Notes under the pieces: generated by a model
Databases searched by the model: none
Told to the model about the DNA's origin: nothing
The model's input: the letters and a program-made list of their open reading frames with translations, nothing else
Shown here: positions 1-6,539 of the stretch, piece after piece
Layout: each line of letters starts with the position of its first letter
How positions within the stretch are numbered: the stretch's first letter is position 1
Translations under genes and position numbers: made by a program
NCBI GenBank assembly: GCA_937927795.1
Contig: CALBSF010000214.1
Span: 1 to 17,929, forward strand
Reading direction: 5' to 3'
DNA: 17,929 bases
DNA from: an uncultured Rickettsiales bacterium
Lineage (GTDB): Bacteria; Pseudomonadota; Alphaproteobacteria; Rickettsiales; UBA1997

Positions 1-2
1 AT

Positions 3-158
3 GATGCGAGAGGAATCCATTCTGATGAGTTGACTATAGGAGAGCTGCTTAAGCAGAAAGGGTATAGGACGGCAATTTTCGGCAAATGGCATTTGGGGGA
101 TGCTTACGAATTTCTACCTCTTCAAAATGGGTTTGATGAATATTATGGATTACCTTAT
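3..158 (+). pseudogene. internal fragment of a sulfatase (arylsulfatase) gene
   Basis: The frame starting at base 3 is open from the left edge and reads as a piece of the type I sulfatase (alkaline phosphatase superfamily) fold. It has a stretch like TIGELLKQKGYRTAIFGKWH (codons 36-95), then HLGD, a loop with FLPLQNGFDEYYG, and LPY at 150-158. The GKWHLG motif is the classic sulfatase signature downstream of the formylglycine site. Its Lys and His belong to the sulfate-binding, metal-dependent active site. Sulfatases are normally 450-550 residues, so only about 52 residues are present. The catalytic Cys/Ser motif would lie upstream of the window and everything after LPY is missing. Beyond 158 the frame continues eight codons with no similarity and stops at 183-185. 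The sequence switches to kdpB exactly here. Family assignment is firm; substrate cannot be judged. Confidence 0.8.
143..158 (+). other. sulfatase/kdpB junction with shared bases
   Basis: These 16 bases make sense in two frames. In the sulfatase frame they encode the end of EYYGLPY. In the kdpB frame they encode LWITL just ahead of LFANFAE, which matches the KdpB segment before the second cytoplasmic stretch. One codon further left (140-142) the kdpB frame no longer fits the family and a TGA stands at 137-139. The join is therefore placed inside a short stretch both genes could share. It may be a recombination point or an assembly join. Confidence 0.65.
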
Positions 159-1996
159 TGTTTGCTAATTTTGCTGAATCTATAGCTGAGGGCCGTGGTA
201 AAGCCCAAGCACGCAATTTACGTAAAGCGCAACGCGAAATGATTGCGAAAAAATTAGCACATACATCAAACAAATCCAATTACACCATGATTAAATCTAC
301 AGATTTACGTCGAAATGATGTGGTTTTGGTAGAAAGCGGTGATTATATCCCCGGTGATGGACAAGTAATTGAGGGGGTCGCGTCGGTAGATGAAAGTGCT
401 GTTACCGGTGAAAGTGCCCCAGTTATTCGCGAGAGTGGCGATGACAGAAATAGCGTAACTGGAGGCACTAGGGTGATTTCCGATTGGTTAATAGTGCGCA
501 TTACTTCAAATCCAGGAGAAACATTTTTAGATCGGATGATATCGTTGGTTGAGGAAGCTAAAAGACAGAAAACTCCAAATGAATTAGCCCTGACAATTTT
601 GCTATCGGCCTTAACTCTAGTGTTTTTAATTGTTTGCGCAACGATTTTACCATTTACTATTTACAGTGTGCATGCTAATGGTACAGGTACTGTTGCTTCA
701 ATTACGGTGCTGATAGCACTATTTGTATGCTTAGCGCCGACAACTATAGGTGCGTTATTATCGGCTATTGGGATAGCCGGCATGGATCGTATGTTACATG
801 CTAATGTAATTGCTTTATCTGGCAAAGCAGTGGAAACAGCTGGTGATGTTGACATTCTAATTTTAGATAAAACTGGGACAATAACATTTGGTAATCGTCA
901 AGCTATAGATTTTATTCCGGCTTTGGGTGTTGATATAAATACCTTAGCTGACGCGGCACAACTAGCATCCTTAGCGGACGAAACGCCAGAAGGCCGCAGC
1001 ATTGTTGTTTTAGCTAAAGAAAAATATGGTTTACGCGGTCGAGAAATTTCTGAATTAGGCGCAACATTTATTCCATTTACTGCTCAAACACGCATGAGCG
1101 GCGCGAATTTACCAGGCAGGCAAATTAGAAAAGGTGCAGCGCAAGCAATTGAAGAATATATACAGCCTATGGGCGGAGTTTTGCCAGATTCGGTGACAGC
1201 AAGTGTTGAAGCCATATCGAGACAAGGTGGGACGGCGTTAGTTGTAGTCGAGAGCAGGCGTGTATTAGGGGTTATCCATTTAAAAGATATTGTAAAAGGC
1301 GGCATACGTGAACGATTTGGTCAATTACGGCAAATGGGCATTAAAACAATAATGGTGACAGGAGATAATCCATTGACTGCTGCGGCGATTGCAGCTGAGG
1401 CAGGTGTTGATGATTTTGTGGCTAATTCTAGGCCGGAGGATAAGCTTAAATTAATCCGTAAATTGCAAGCAGAAGGACATTTAGTGGCAATGACCGGTGA
1501 TGGTACGAATGATTCACCAGCTTTGGCTCAGGCTGATGTTGCAGTAGCGATGAATAGTGGTACACAAGCTGCTAAAGAAGCAGGCAATATGATTGATTTA
1601 GATTCCAATCCAACTAAATTAATCGAAATACTTGAAATTGGTAAGCAGTTATTGATGACAAGAGGTTCATTAACTACATTTAGTCTATCAAATGATGTGG
1701 CAAAATATTTTGCAATTTTACCTGCAGCGTTTTCTGCAACTTATCCAATATTAGATAGTTTAAATATTATGCAGCTTGCAACTAGAAACAGTGCAATATT
1801 ATCAGCGGTGATCTTTAATGCCTTAATTATAATATTTTTAATTCCATTAGCGTTACATGGAGTTAGGTACCATTTATTACCAGCTACACAGCTATTGCGT
1901 AAAAATGTTCTATTATATGGACTTGGCGGCTTAGTTATCCCTTTTGTTGGGATTAAGTTAATTGATATGTTGCTAGTAGCATTGAATTTAACCTAA
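158..1996 (+). CDS. kdpB: K+-transporting P-type ATPase subunit B, 5' end missing
   Basis: This is the catalytic subunit of the KdpFABC high-affinity potassium pump of the inner membrane; ATP hydrolysis drives K+ uptake through KdpA. From the TTG at 158 there are 612 residues against about 680 usual. The similarity begins near 143 (LWITLLFANFAE), so roughly the first 70 residues, with the first membrane helices, are lost. The first in-frame ATG is at 239. Motifs present are TGES (83-86, actuator), CLAPTTIG (191-198, membrane core), the phosphorylated Asp in DKTGT (237-241), the KGAAQA nucleotide-domain Lys (325-330), TGDGTND (446-452) and a complete C-terminal membrane domain. kdpC follows 10 bases later, but kdpA and kdpF are absent because the sulfatase scrap takes their place. 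Without its N-terminus and KdpA a working pump from this copy is unlikely. G+C is higher than in genes to the right. Confidence 0.93.
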   Translation: MFANFAESIAEGRGKAQARNLRKAQREMIAKKLAHTSNKSNYTMIKSTDLRRNDVVLVESGDYIPGDGQVIEGVASVDESAVTGESAPVIRESGDDRNSVTGGTRVISDWLIVRITSNPGETFLDRMISLVEEAKRQKTPNELALTILLSALTLVFLIVCATILPFTIYSVHANGTGTVASITVLIALFVCLAPTTIGALLSAIGIAGMDRMLHANVIALSGKAVETAGDVDILILDKTGTITFGNRQAIDFIPALGVDINTLADAAQLASLADETPEGRSIVVLAKEKYGLRGREISELGATFIPFTAQTRMSGANLPGRQIRKGAAQAIEEYIQPMGGVLPDSVTASVEAISRQGGTALVVVESRRVLGVIHLKDIVKGGIRERFGQLRQMGIKTIMVTGDNPLTAAAIAAEAGVDDFVANSRPEDKLKLIRKLQAEGHLVAMTGDGTNDSPALAQADVAVAMNSGTQAAKEAGNMIDLDSNPTKLIEILEIGKQLLMTRGSLTTFSLSNDVAKYFAILPAAFSATYPILDSLNIMQLATRNSAILSAVIFNALIIIFLIPLALHGVRYHLLPATQLLRKNVLLYGLGGLVIPFVGIKLIDMLLVALNLT

Positions 1997-2006
1997 AGGA
2001 AAAATT

Positions 2007-2609
2007 ATGTTTACATCAATCATGAAGCAAACGAAAACAGCGTTTTTGTTATTGCTGGTATTTTCTCTATTGACCGGAGTAATGTATCCGGCTTTTGTTA
2101 CAATGGTTGCGCAAGTATTATTTCCATGGCAGGCAAATGGTAGCTTAATAAAAAATGGCGATAAAGTTATAGGTTCGATGTTAATTGGACAACAATTTTC
2201 TGATCCTAAATATTTTTGGGGGCGTCCATCTGCTACCAAGCCATTTCCTTACAATGCTACAAGTTCTGCTGGTTCTAATTTAGGGCCAACAAATCCAGAG
2301 TTGTTAGCAACCATTAAGTCACGAGCTGAAGAAATACACAAGGCGAATCCAGAAATGCGCATACCAATCCCTATAGAATTAGTTACCAGTTCTGCCAGCG
2401 GATTAGATCCAGAGATTGGTGTGCGCGCAGCATCGTATCAAACGCCGCGCATTGCCAATGCACGTCATATATCTAAAGAACAAGTATCTGATCTGATCAA
2501 ACAGTTTACGAAAGGCTCGAGATGGGGAATTTTCGGTATGGAACGTGTCAACGTATTAGAATTAAATTTGGCTTTAGATCAAATGGAACAGCAAAAAGTA
2601 ACTAGGTAA
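2007..2609 (+). CDS. kdpC: K+-transporting ATPase subunit C
   Basis: KdpC is the single-span periplasmic subunit that stabilises the KdpFABC complex and raises its nucleotide affinity. The 200-residue protein is full length. It has one N-terminal membrane helix (about residues 11-34), then the conserved periplasmic part with GSMLIGQQF, DPKYFWGRPSA and the SNLGPTNPEL segment, a SASGLDPEI stretch, and a C-terminal WGIFGMERVNVLELNLALD. The ATG at 2007 is well supported: AAGGA at 1996-2000 lies seven bases ahead of it, right behind the kdpB stop, so the two genes form one transcription unit. This clear Shine-Dalgarno stands out, since genes right of 2840 lack one. The stop overlaps by eight bases the stop of the RMD1-type fragment on the other strand. 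Confidence 0.95.
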   Translation: MFTSIMKQTKTAFLLLLVFSLLTGVMYPAFVTMVAQVLFPWQANGSLIKNGDKVIGSMLIGQQFSDPKYFWGRPSATKPFPYNATSSAGSNLGPTNPELLATIKSRAEEIHKANPEMRIPIPIELVTSSASGLDPEIGVRAASYQTPRIANARHISKEQVSDLIKQFTKGSRWGIFGMERVNVLELNLALDQMEQQKVTR

Positions 2610-2844
2610 GATGGAAAATATCGCTGGATAAAGCTAAAGCCACTTCAATTACAATCAGCCATATTATTGTCCATTCTAGCCGTGAAGAATGTTTATGGTT
2701 GATCTCATTGTTCAACATGTCAAATAGTTCTTTGAGAACTGTAAGTCTTTGGTTTAACACATTAACTCGTCTTTCGATTTCTAAATAATGCGCCATTAAG
2801 TTATATATAGGTTCTAGATCGGTGTATTCCCAAAAAAATTCTGG
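2602..2844 (-). pseudogene. C-terminal fragment of an RMD1/DUF155 (YagE-type) family protein
   Basis: Read leftward from 2844 to a TAG at 2602-2604, this gives about 80 residues: PEFFWEYTDLEPIYNLM, then HYLEIERRVNVLNQRL, a DMLNNE segment, HSSRLEWTIIWLIVIEV and a short polar tail. The combination of FWEY..LEP.Y, YLEI..RV.VLN.RL and the terminal LEW.IIWLI.IEV membrane helix is characteristic of the RMD1/Sif2 family (DUF155), membrane-anchored proteins whose eukaryotic members act in mitochondria and meiotic division. Bacterial function is not established. Members are usually about 250-400 residues, so the N-terminal two thirds are missing. An internal ATG at 2796 would give 64 residues but is not a likely native start because similarity extends well upstream of it. 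Upstream of 2844 the frame loses similarity and the DNA is rmuC on the other strand. Confidence 0.7.
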
Positions 2845-3640
2845 ATTGAAAGAAAAGCCAGATTTGCAATCTGTTGGTGATTATGTTTTGCAGTCACATT
2901 TTTCAGGCGTAGTTGAGAATCTTGAGCAAGAATCTAAAAGGCCAGATGCAATTTTATTTCTACCTAATAATCAAATTGCAATCATAGACAGCAAGTCTTC
3001 GCCGCATTTTTTAGATTTAGAAATTGCAAGACAAAAAAATGATTTTGAGCAAGAAAAAAATATATTACAAAAAATTAAAGAGGCTTTCAAAAGACATCTT
3101 GAAAGCTTGAAGCGTAAGGATTATAGCAAATTCTTACTTGAAGAATTAAGTCAAAAAAATATTTTGGATTACAAAATTTTTATCATTATGTTTTTGCAAA
3201 CAGAAAAAATGTTAGAAATAGTTCGTCAAACTGATAAGGATTTTGAGCAAAAAGCTTTTGAAGCGGGAATAATTATTGCTACTCCAATTGGCTTAATTAA
3301 CCTGCTTTCACAGGCGCGCCTAGTTATTGATCGCACCAAACAAGAAAAAAATGTTGAGCTTTTAAAAACAGAAATTCGTAAATTACTGGATAATATTTCG
3401 ATGATTTTTAAAGAATCAAGAGAGCTTGGAAGGTTTATAAATAAAGCGCTAATATCTCACAATAAAATCGCAAAAAATCTTAATCGCGGAATTTATAATT
3501 CAGTAAAAAATGTTGCTGATTTAGGTGTGGAAAGCAAAAAATCTGGTTCGATACAGTTAATTAATGAATATGAAGATGAGCAAGTTAATCCTGAAGCTGA
3601 AGGATCTGAAGGTGACTTAGATGACGATCAGGTGGCTTAA
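2822..3640 (+). CDS. rmuC: RmuC-family protein, 5' end truncated
   Basis: RmuC proteins are predicted PD-(D/E)XK-fold nucleases that limit inversions and rearrangements at repeats. Most have an N-terminal membrane anchor and long coiled coil before the nuclease core. Here only the core is seen: the ..NSGL start of the domain (residues 6-9), RPDAILFLPNN (40-50), the DSK catalytic-type triad (56-58), YKIFIIMFLQTEKMLE (117-131), AFEAGIIIATPIGLINLL (145-162) and a helical, acidic tail. Family length is about 350-500 residues; this piece has 272. Its first codons from the GTG at 2822 overlap the RMD1 fragment on the other strand, so real rmuC homology probably starts near 2837. No Shine-Dalgarno or promoter precedes it. 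It is probably a broken gene whose 5' half was replaced at the junction, though the nuclease core itself is intact. A 98-bp palindrome follows. Confidence 0.75.
   Translation: MYSQKNSGLKEKPDLQSVGDYVLQSHFSGVVENLEQESKRPDAILFLPNNQIAIIDSKSSPHFLDLEIARQKNDFEQEKNILQKIKEAFKRHLESLKRKDYSKFLLEELSQKNILDYKIFIIMFLQTEKMLEIVRQTDKDFEQKAFEAGIIIATPIGLINLLSQARLVIDRTKQEKNVELLKTEIRKLLDNISMIFKESRELGRFINKALISHNKIAKNLNRGIYNSVKNVADLGVESKKSGSIQLINEYEDEQVNPEAEGSEGDLDDDQVA
2832..2844. other. RMD1-fragment/rmuC junction
   Basis: The A7-containing run at 2832-2844 is read both as the FFW/PEFF codons of the RMD1 fragment (minus strand) and as the KNSG codons of rmuC (plus strand). To the left only the RMD1 frame shows family similarity, and to the right only the rmuC frame does. 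This is the second point where two truncated genes meet on a short shared stretch. Confidence 0.5.
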
Positions 3641-3650
3641 TTATTCAAAA

Positions 3651-3748
3651 GATGAACATTAAGAGATGTCTCACTTACGTTCGACATGACAAGTCTTTTT
3701 AGGAAACCGTCATGTCGAACGCAAGCGAGACATCTCTTAATGTTCATC
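3651..3748. repeat. 98-bp palindromic element (long hairpin) between rmuC and rodA
   Basis: Two 40-base arms (3651-3690 and 3709-3748) are inverted copies separated by an 18-base loop. They differ at only two positions. Both differences leave G.U pairs in a minus-strand (rodA-sense) transcript but A.C mismatches in a plus-strand one. The arms contain a GTCATGTCGAAC core and an AGAGATGTCTC-type end, a style common in dispersed palindromic repeats of Rickettsiales and relatives. It lies between convergent genes, after the rmuC stop and 19 bases before the rodA stop codon. It may end transcription of rodA (TTTT follows on that strand), or be a member of a dispersed family. No second copy is in this window. 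Confidence 0.9.
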
Positions 3749-3767
3749 CAATAATTACAATCAAAAA

Positions 3768-4889
3768 CTATTTAATATCATTATTTTTATACAAATCCGC
3801 ATTAAGCACCAGGCCAAAGCCAATCATCATTGAGGCCATTATGGTTCCGCCGTAAGAAATGAAGGGCAGGGGCGCGCCAACTACTGGAATTAGGCCCATC
3901 ACCATTCCCATATTAATAAACATATGGATGAAAAATATATTTATCACCCCAAGACAAACTAATTTACCATATTGATGTTTTATTTTTGAGGCGATATTGA
4001 AGCCAAGAATAATGATGGCGCAGTAAATTGAAATTGCTAGTAAGCAACCAATAAAACCAAGCTCTTCAGACAGCATCGTAAAAATAAAATCAGTTTGCTT
4101 TTCTGGTAAAAAATCAAGTTGTCCTTGGGTTCCACTTAAATATCCTTTGCCAAAAATTCCACCAGAGCCAATTGCAATTTTTGATTGAATAATATTATAT
4201 CCACTGCCAAGCGGATCACTATTTGGGTTTAAAAAAGTTAATACTCTTTGTTTTTGATAATCGTAAAGTAAAAAAGTCCAAATAAATGGAATCGCAATTA
4301 GGGCACAAACGCCAACCGTGGCAAATTTCCAAGTTTTTACTCCCGCTAAAAATAACACCGAAACTCCAACTAACAAAAGAATTGTTGCGGTTCCTAAATC
4401 TGGCTGATGAAAAATAAATAAAGCTGGAATTGCGATCATCAAAATGGGAATAATTAAAAATCGTAATTTTCCAATATCGGTTGAATCTATTTTATGAAAA
4501 TATCGTGCCAAAGCTAGAACTAAGCACGATTTCATGATCTCTGATGGCTGAATTGTAAGAGATCCAATTCTAAACCACCTTGTAGCGCCCATGGCGTTGT
4601 GTCCCATAATATCAACGATTACAACCAATATTAGCGCAATTGCATAAAAAATATAAGAGGCTCTAAACCAAACGCTAATATCGGTAATAGCAATAATTAG
4701 CATTAAAGGAAAAAATATGCAAAAAAAACCAAATTGCCTAGAAAGCCAAGGTTTGAAATTTCCGCCTCCAGCAGAATATAACATTAAAAAACCTAAGAAA
4801 GCTAAGGCTAAAATTAGAGAAATTAATAACCAATTTAACTGTTCCAATTTTTGCGAAAATGTAATTTTTTTTTGGCTGATGATGCTCAT
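3768..4889 (-). CDS. rodA: rod shape-determining peptidoglycan glycosyltransferase RodA
   Basis: RodA is a SEDS-family glycosyltransferase that polymerises lipid II into glycan strands for side-wall growth, usually with a class B PBP (PBP2/MrdA). The 373-residue protein is full length with about ten membrane helices. Family marks seen are NAMGATRWFRIG (98-109), QPSEIMK (114-120), HQPDLGTA (161-168), the loop LDFLPEKQTDFIF with the catalytic Asp at about 267, and GAPLPFISYGGT near the end (338-349). The 'FLPEKQTDFIF' loop and overall length favour RodA over FtsW. The ATG at 4889 leaves a normal short cytoplasmic N-terminus; no Shine-Dalgarno is seen. It is divergent from virB8 with 113 bases between them, and mrdA is not adjacent. 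Together with dapB and dapD it argues that the cell makes some peptidoglycan. Confidence 0.93.
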   Translation of the reverse strand: MSIISQKKITFSQKLEQLNWLLISLILALAFLGFLMLYSAGGGNFKPWLSRQFGFFCIFFPLMLIIAITDISVWFRASYIFYAIALILVVIVDIMGHNAMGATRWFRIGSLTIQPSEIMKSCLVLALARYFHKIDSTDIGKLRFLIIPILMIAIPALFIFHQPDLGTATILLLVGVSVLFLAGVKTWKFATVGVCALIAIPFIWTFLLYDYQKQRVLTFLNPNSDPLGSGYNIIQSKIAIGSGGIFGKGYLSGTQGQLDFLPEKQTDFIFTMLSEELGFIGCLLAISIYCAIIILGFNIASKIKHQYGKLVCLGVINIFFIHMFINMGMVMGLIPVVGAPLPFISYGGTIMASMMIGFGLVLNADLYKNNDIK

Positions 4890-4961
4890 CTTTTGACTTT
4901 AAAAAAAGATTGTTGATCGTTTGATTAAAACGACTTGATATTATTAATCAAGTATTTAGTC

Positions 4962-4990
4962 TTGATGGTAGTTATGATAAAATTTATAAA
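4962..4990 (+). promoter_or_regulatory. candidate sigma70 promoter of virB8-virB9
   Basis: TTGATG (4962-4967) and TATAAA (4985-4990) are spaced by 17 bases. Transcription would begin only a few bases before the virB8 ATG at 5003, giving an almost leaderless message, which fits the lack of a Shine-Dalgarno. A small inverted repeat (CTTGAT/ATCAAG, 4934-4952) lies just upstream and could be an operator or chance in AT-rich DNA. Confidence 0.4.
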
Positions 4991-5002
4991 TATATACTCT
5001 TA

Positions 5003-5656
5003 ATGTCAGAGCCAAAATCCCAGAAAAAATTAAAGCTCAAAAGTTGGTATTCTAATCGCTACCAAATTGTTGTGGTGCAAAGAAATATTTTACTGCTTTT
5101 TACATTAGTATCAATGTTTTCAGTTGCAATTGCGGTGATTTTTGTAAAAAATATAATGTCATCAAAGTCGCTTGAGCCTTATGTTATTGAGGTGGAAGAA
5201 AAAACTGGCGTTGCCACTGTGGTTGATCAACTTACTGCTGAAAACTTTACTTCAGATCAAATGGTGCGCCGTTATTTTATTAATCAATTTGTGCAAGCGG
5301 CAAGTGCTTATGATCCAAAAACCTATAAATTTGATGTTGAAAAAGTTCGTTTAATGTCAGTTCCAAATGTTTATTCTGACTATCGCAGAAGGATCAACCC
5401 TAGAGATTTAGGCGCTGAAGCTGAATATGATGTGAGAATAAAATCGGTGCAATTTAATAGTCCTAATACTGCGCAAATTAGAATTTTACGACAAATTAGC
5501 TTGCCAAATTCAGATCCAACCACTAAAAATGAGATTATAAATTTAAAGTTCTATTTTTCTCCAAATATAAATTTATCGATGGAAGATAGATTAATAAATC
5601 CTTTGGGCTTTCAAGTCAGTGAATATTTAATCGCTGAAGAGGCCTTTTCTTACTAG
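5003..5656 (+). CDS. virB8: type IV secretion system protein VirB8
   Basis: VirB8 is a bitopic inner-membrane assembly factor of P/F-type type IV secretion systems; its periplasmic NTF2-like domain contacts the inner and outer membrane parts of the channel. The 217 residues have a basic cytoplasmic N-terminus (1-27), one membrane helix (about 29-49), and a periplasmic domain with ASAYDPKTY (about 99-107), VPNVYSDYRR, an AEYDVRIKSVQF strand, and the NPLGFQVSEY segment (about 199-208) that corresponds to the conserved NPxG motif. Length matches the family. virB9 starts six bases after the stop, so they are co-transcribed. Rickettsiales often carry duplicated virB8 and virB9 genes outside the main vir cluster; this pair stands alone here, with rodA and dapB on either side. 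Confidence 0.92.
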   Translation: MSEPKSQKKLKLKSWYSNRYQIVVVQRNILLLFTLVSMFSVAIAVIFVKNIMSSKSLEPYVIEVEEKTGVATVVDQLTAENFTSDQMVRRYFINQFVQAASAYDPKTYKFDVEKVRLMSVPNVYSDYRRRINPRDLGAEAEYDVRIKSVQFNSPNTAQIRILRQISLPNSDPTTKNEIINLKFYFSPNINLSMEDRLINPLGFQVSEYLIAEEAFSY

Positions 5657-5661
5657 AATTT

Positions 5662-6513
5662 ATGAGTCAAAACAGTTTTTTAAAGATGATAAAAAAAGGC
5701 AGCTTAGTTTTAACAACCGTTCTTGCTTTGCTTTTTTCTCTTAATGTTTTTGCCCAAGCTCCTTCCACAACTGACTCGAGAATTAGAACCTTAGTTTATA
5801 ATCCAAACGAGGTTTATGAGTTGAAATTTTATTATGGCTATCAGTCATTTATTGAATTTGCTGAAGATGAAGAAATTGAGATGATTTCAATTGGCGAGGC
5901 TTTTGCTTGGAGACTTACCCCGGCCGGAAAAAGATTATTTGTGCGCCCACTTGAAATAGCAGCTCACACCAACATGACTATCATTACCAATCGCAGAACC
6001 TATCATTTTGATATTAGATCTGGAGAATTTGATGGTAAAGCTGATGAAGAACTAGTTTACACGGTAAGATTTTTCTATCCACAAATTGGTCAACCTTTGC
6101 CAATTCCTCCACAATTGTCAGTTCCAAATGCCACTCCTATTACGGTTACGGCGCCAAAATTATTAGTTAAAACCCCTTCGCCACTGCCAAATATTACTAA
6201 AGATTTACCTGGTGTGATTGAAAGAAATCCAGATGCTAATAAACTTAATTTTGATTATAGTTTAGCTGGAAAGGCCGACAATATTACTCCAATCAAAGTT
6301 TATGATGACGGCAAAGAAACTTTCTTCCAATTTTCTAATGATAATCTTGTAATTCCTTCAATTAATGTGGTTGATGTTAACGGCAATGAGCAGGTTTTGG
6401 CTTATGTTGTTAAAGATGGCTATGTTGTGGTTCCATCGGTTGGAAGGCAGTTTTCTCTAAGATTAGCCGATTCTCTGCTTTGTGTTTACAATAACACAAA
6501 GTTTAAACGCTAA
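5662..6513 (+). CDS. virB9: type IV secretion system protein VirB9
   Basis: VirB9 is a periplasmic/outer-membrane component of the type IV secretion core complex and forms the outer ring with VirB7 and VirB10. The 283 residues start with a signal peptide (basic start, hydrophobic 13-29, likely cleavage after VFA at 31). The N-terminal domain has GEAFAWRLTPAGKRLFVRP (78-96) and the TNMTIITNRRTYHFDI stretch (103-118), diagnostic for the CagX/VirB9 family. A proline-rich linker (about 140-190) leads to the C-terminal beta domain with FDYS (197-200), VYDDGKETFFQF (213-224) and a closing GYVVVPSVGRQFSLRLAD. It is cotranscribed with virB8 and is the last gene of this unit; a hairpin lies in its final codons and dapB faces it head-on. 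virB10, virB11 and virD4 are not present. Confidence 0.93.
   Translation: MSQNSFLKMIKKGSLVLTTVLALLFSLNVFAQAPSTTDSRIRTLVYNPNEVYELKFYYGYQSFIEFAEDEEIEMISIGEAFAWRLTPAGKRLFVRPLEIAAHTNMTIITNRRTYHFDIRSGEFDGKADEELVYTVRFFYPQIGQPLPIPPQLSVPNATPITVTAPKLLVKTPSPLPNITKDLPGVIERNPDANKLNFDYSLAGKADNITPIKVYDDGKETFFQFSNDNLVIPSINVVDVNGNEQVLAYVVKDGYVVVPSVGRQFSLRLADSLLCVYNNTKFKR
6478..6501 (+). terminator. 9-bp perfect hairpin in the last codons of virB9
   Basis: CTTTGTGTT (6478-6486) and AACACAAAG (6493-6501) form a perfect stem with a six-base loop. TTT follows directly, and a short T run (CTTTTTG) about 20 bases later. It ends about a dozen bases before the virB9 stop (6511-6513). It could end or protect the virB8-virB9 message ahead of convergent dapB. 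The weak T tract makes termination uncertain. Confidence 0.4.
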
Positions 6514-6539
6514 TCATTCTCTTTTTGTGAAGGATGTTT

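Noticed and set aside
49..279. 76-codon minus-strand frame across the sulfatase/kdpB join
   Set aside because: It is the shadow of two recognisable plus-strand coding pieces and has no family character.
2822..3640. Reading the rmuC piece as a complete gene starting at GTG 2822
   Set aside because: Its first codons coincide with family-matching RMD1 codons on the other strand, and RmuC proteins have a long N-terminal region absent here; truncation is the better reading.
5172..5354. 60-codon frame inside virB8
   Set aside because: Overlaps the well-supported VirB8 periplasmic domain in another frame; no independent signal.
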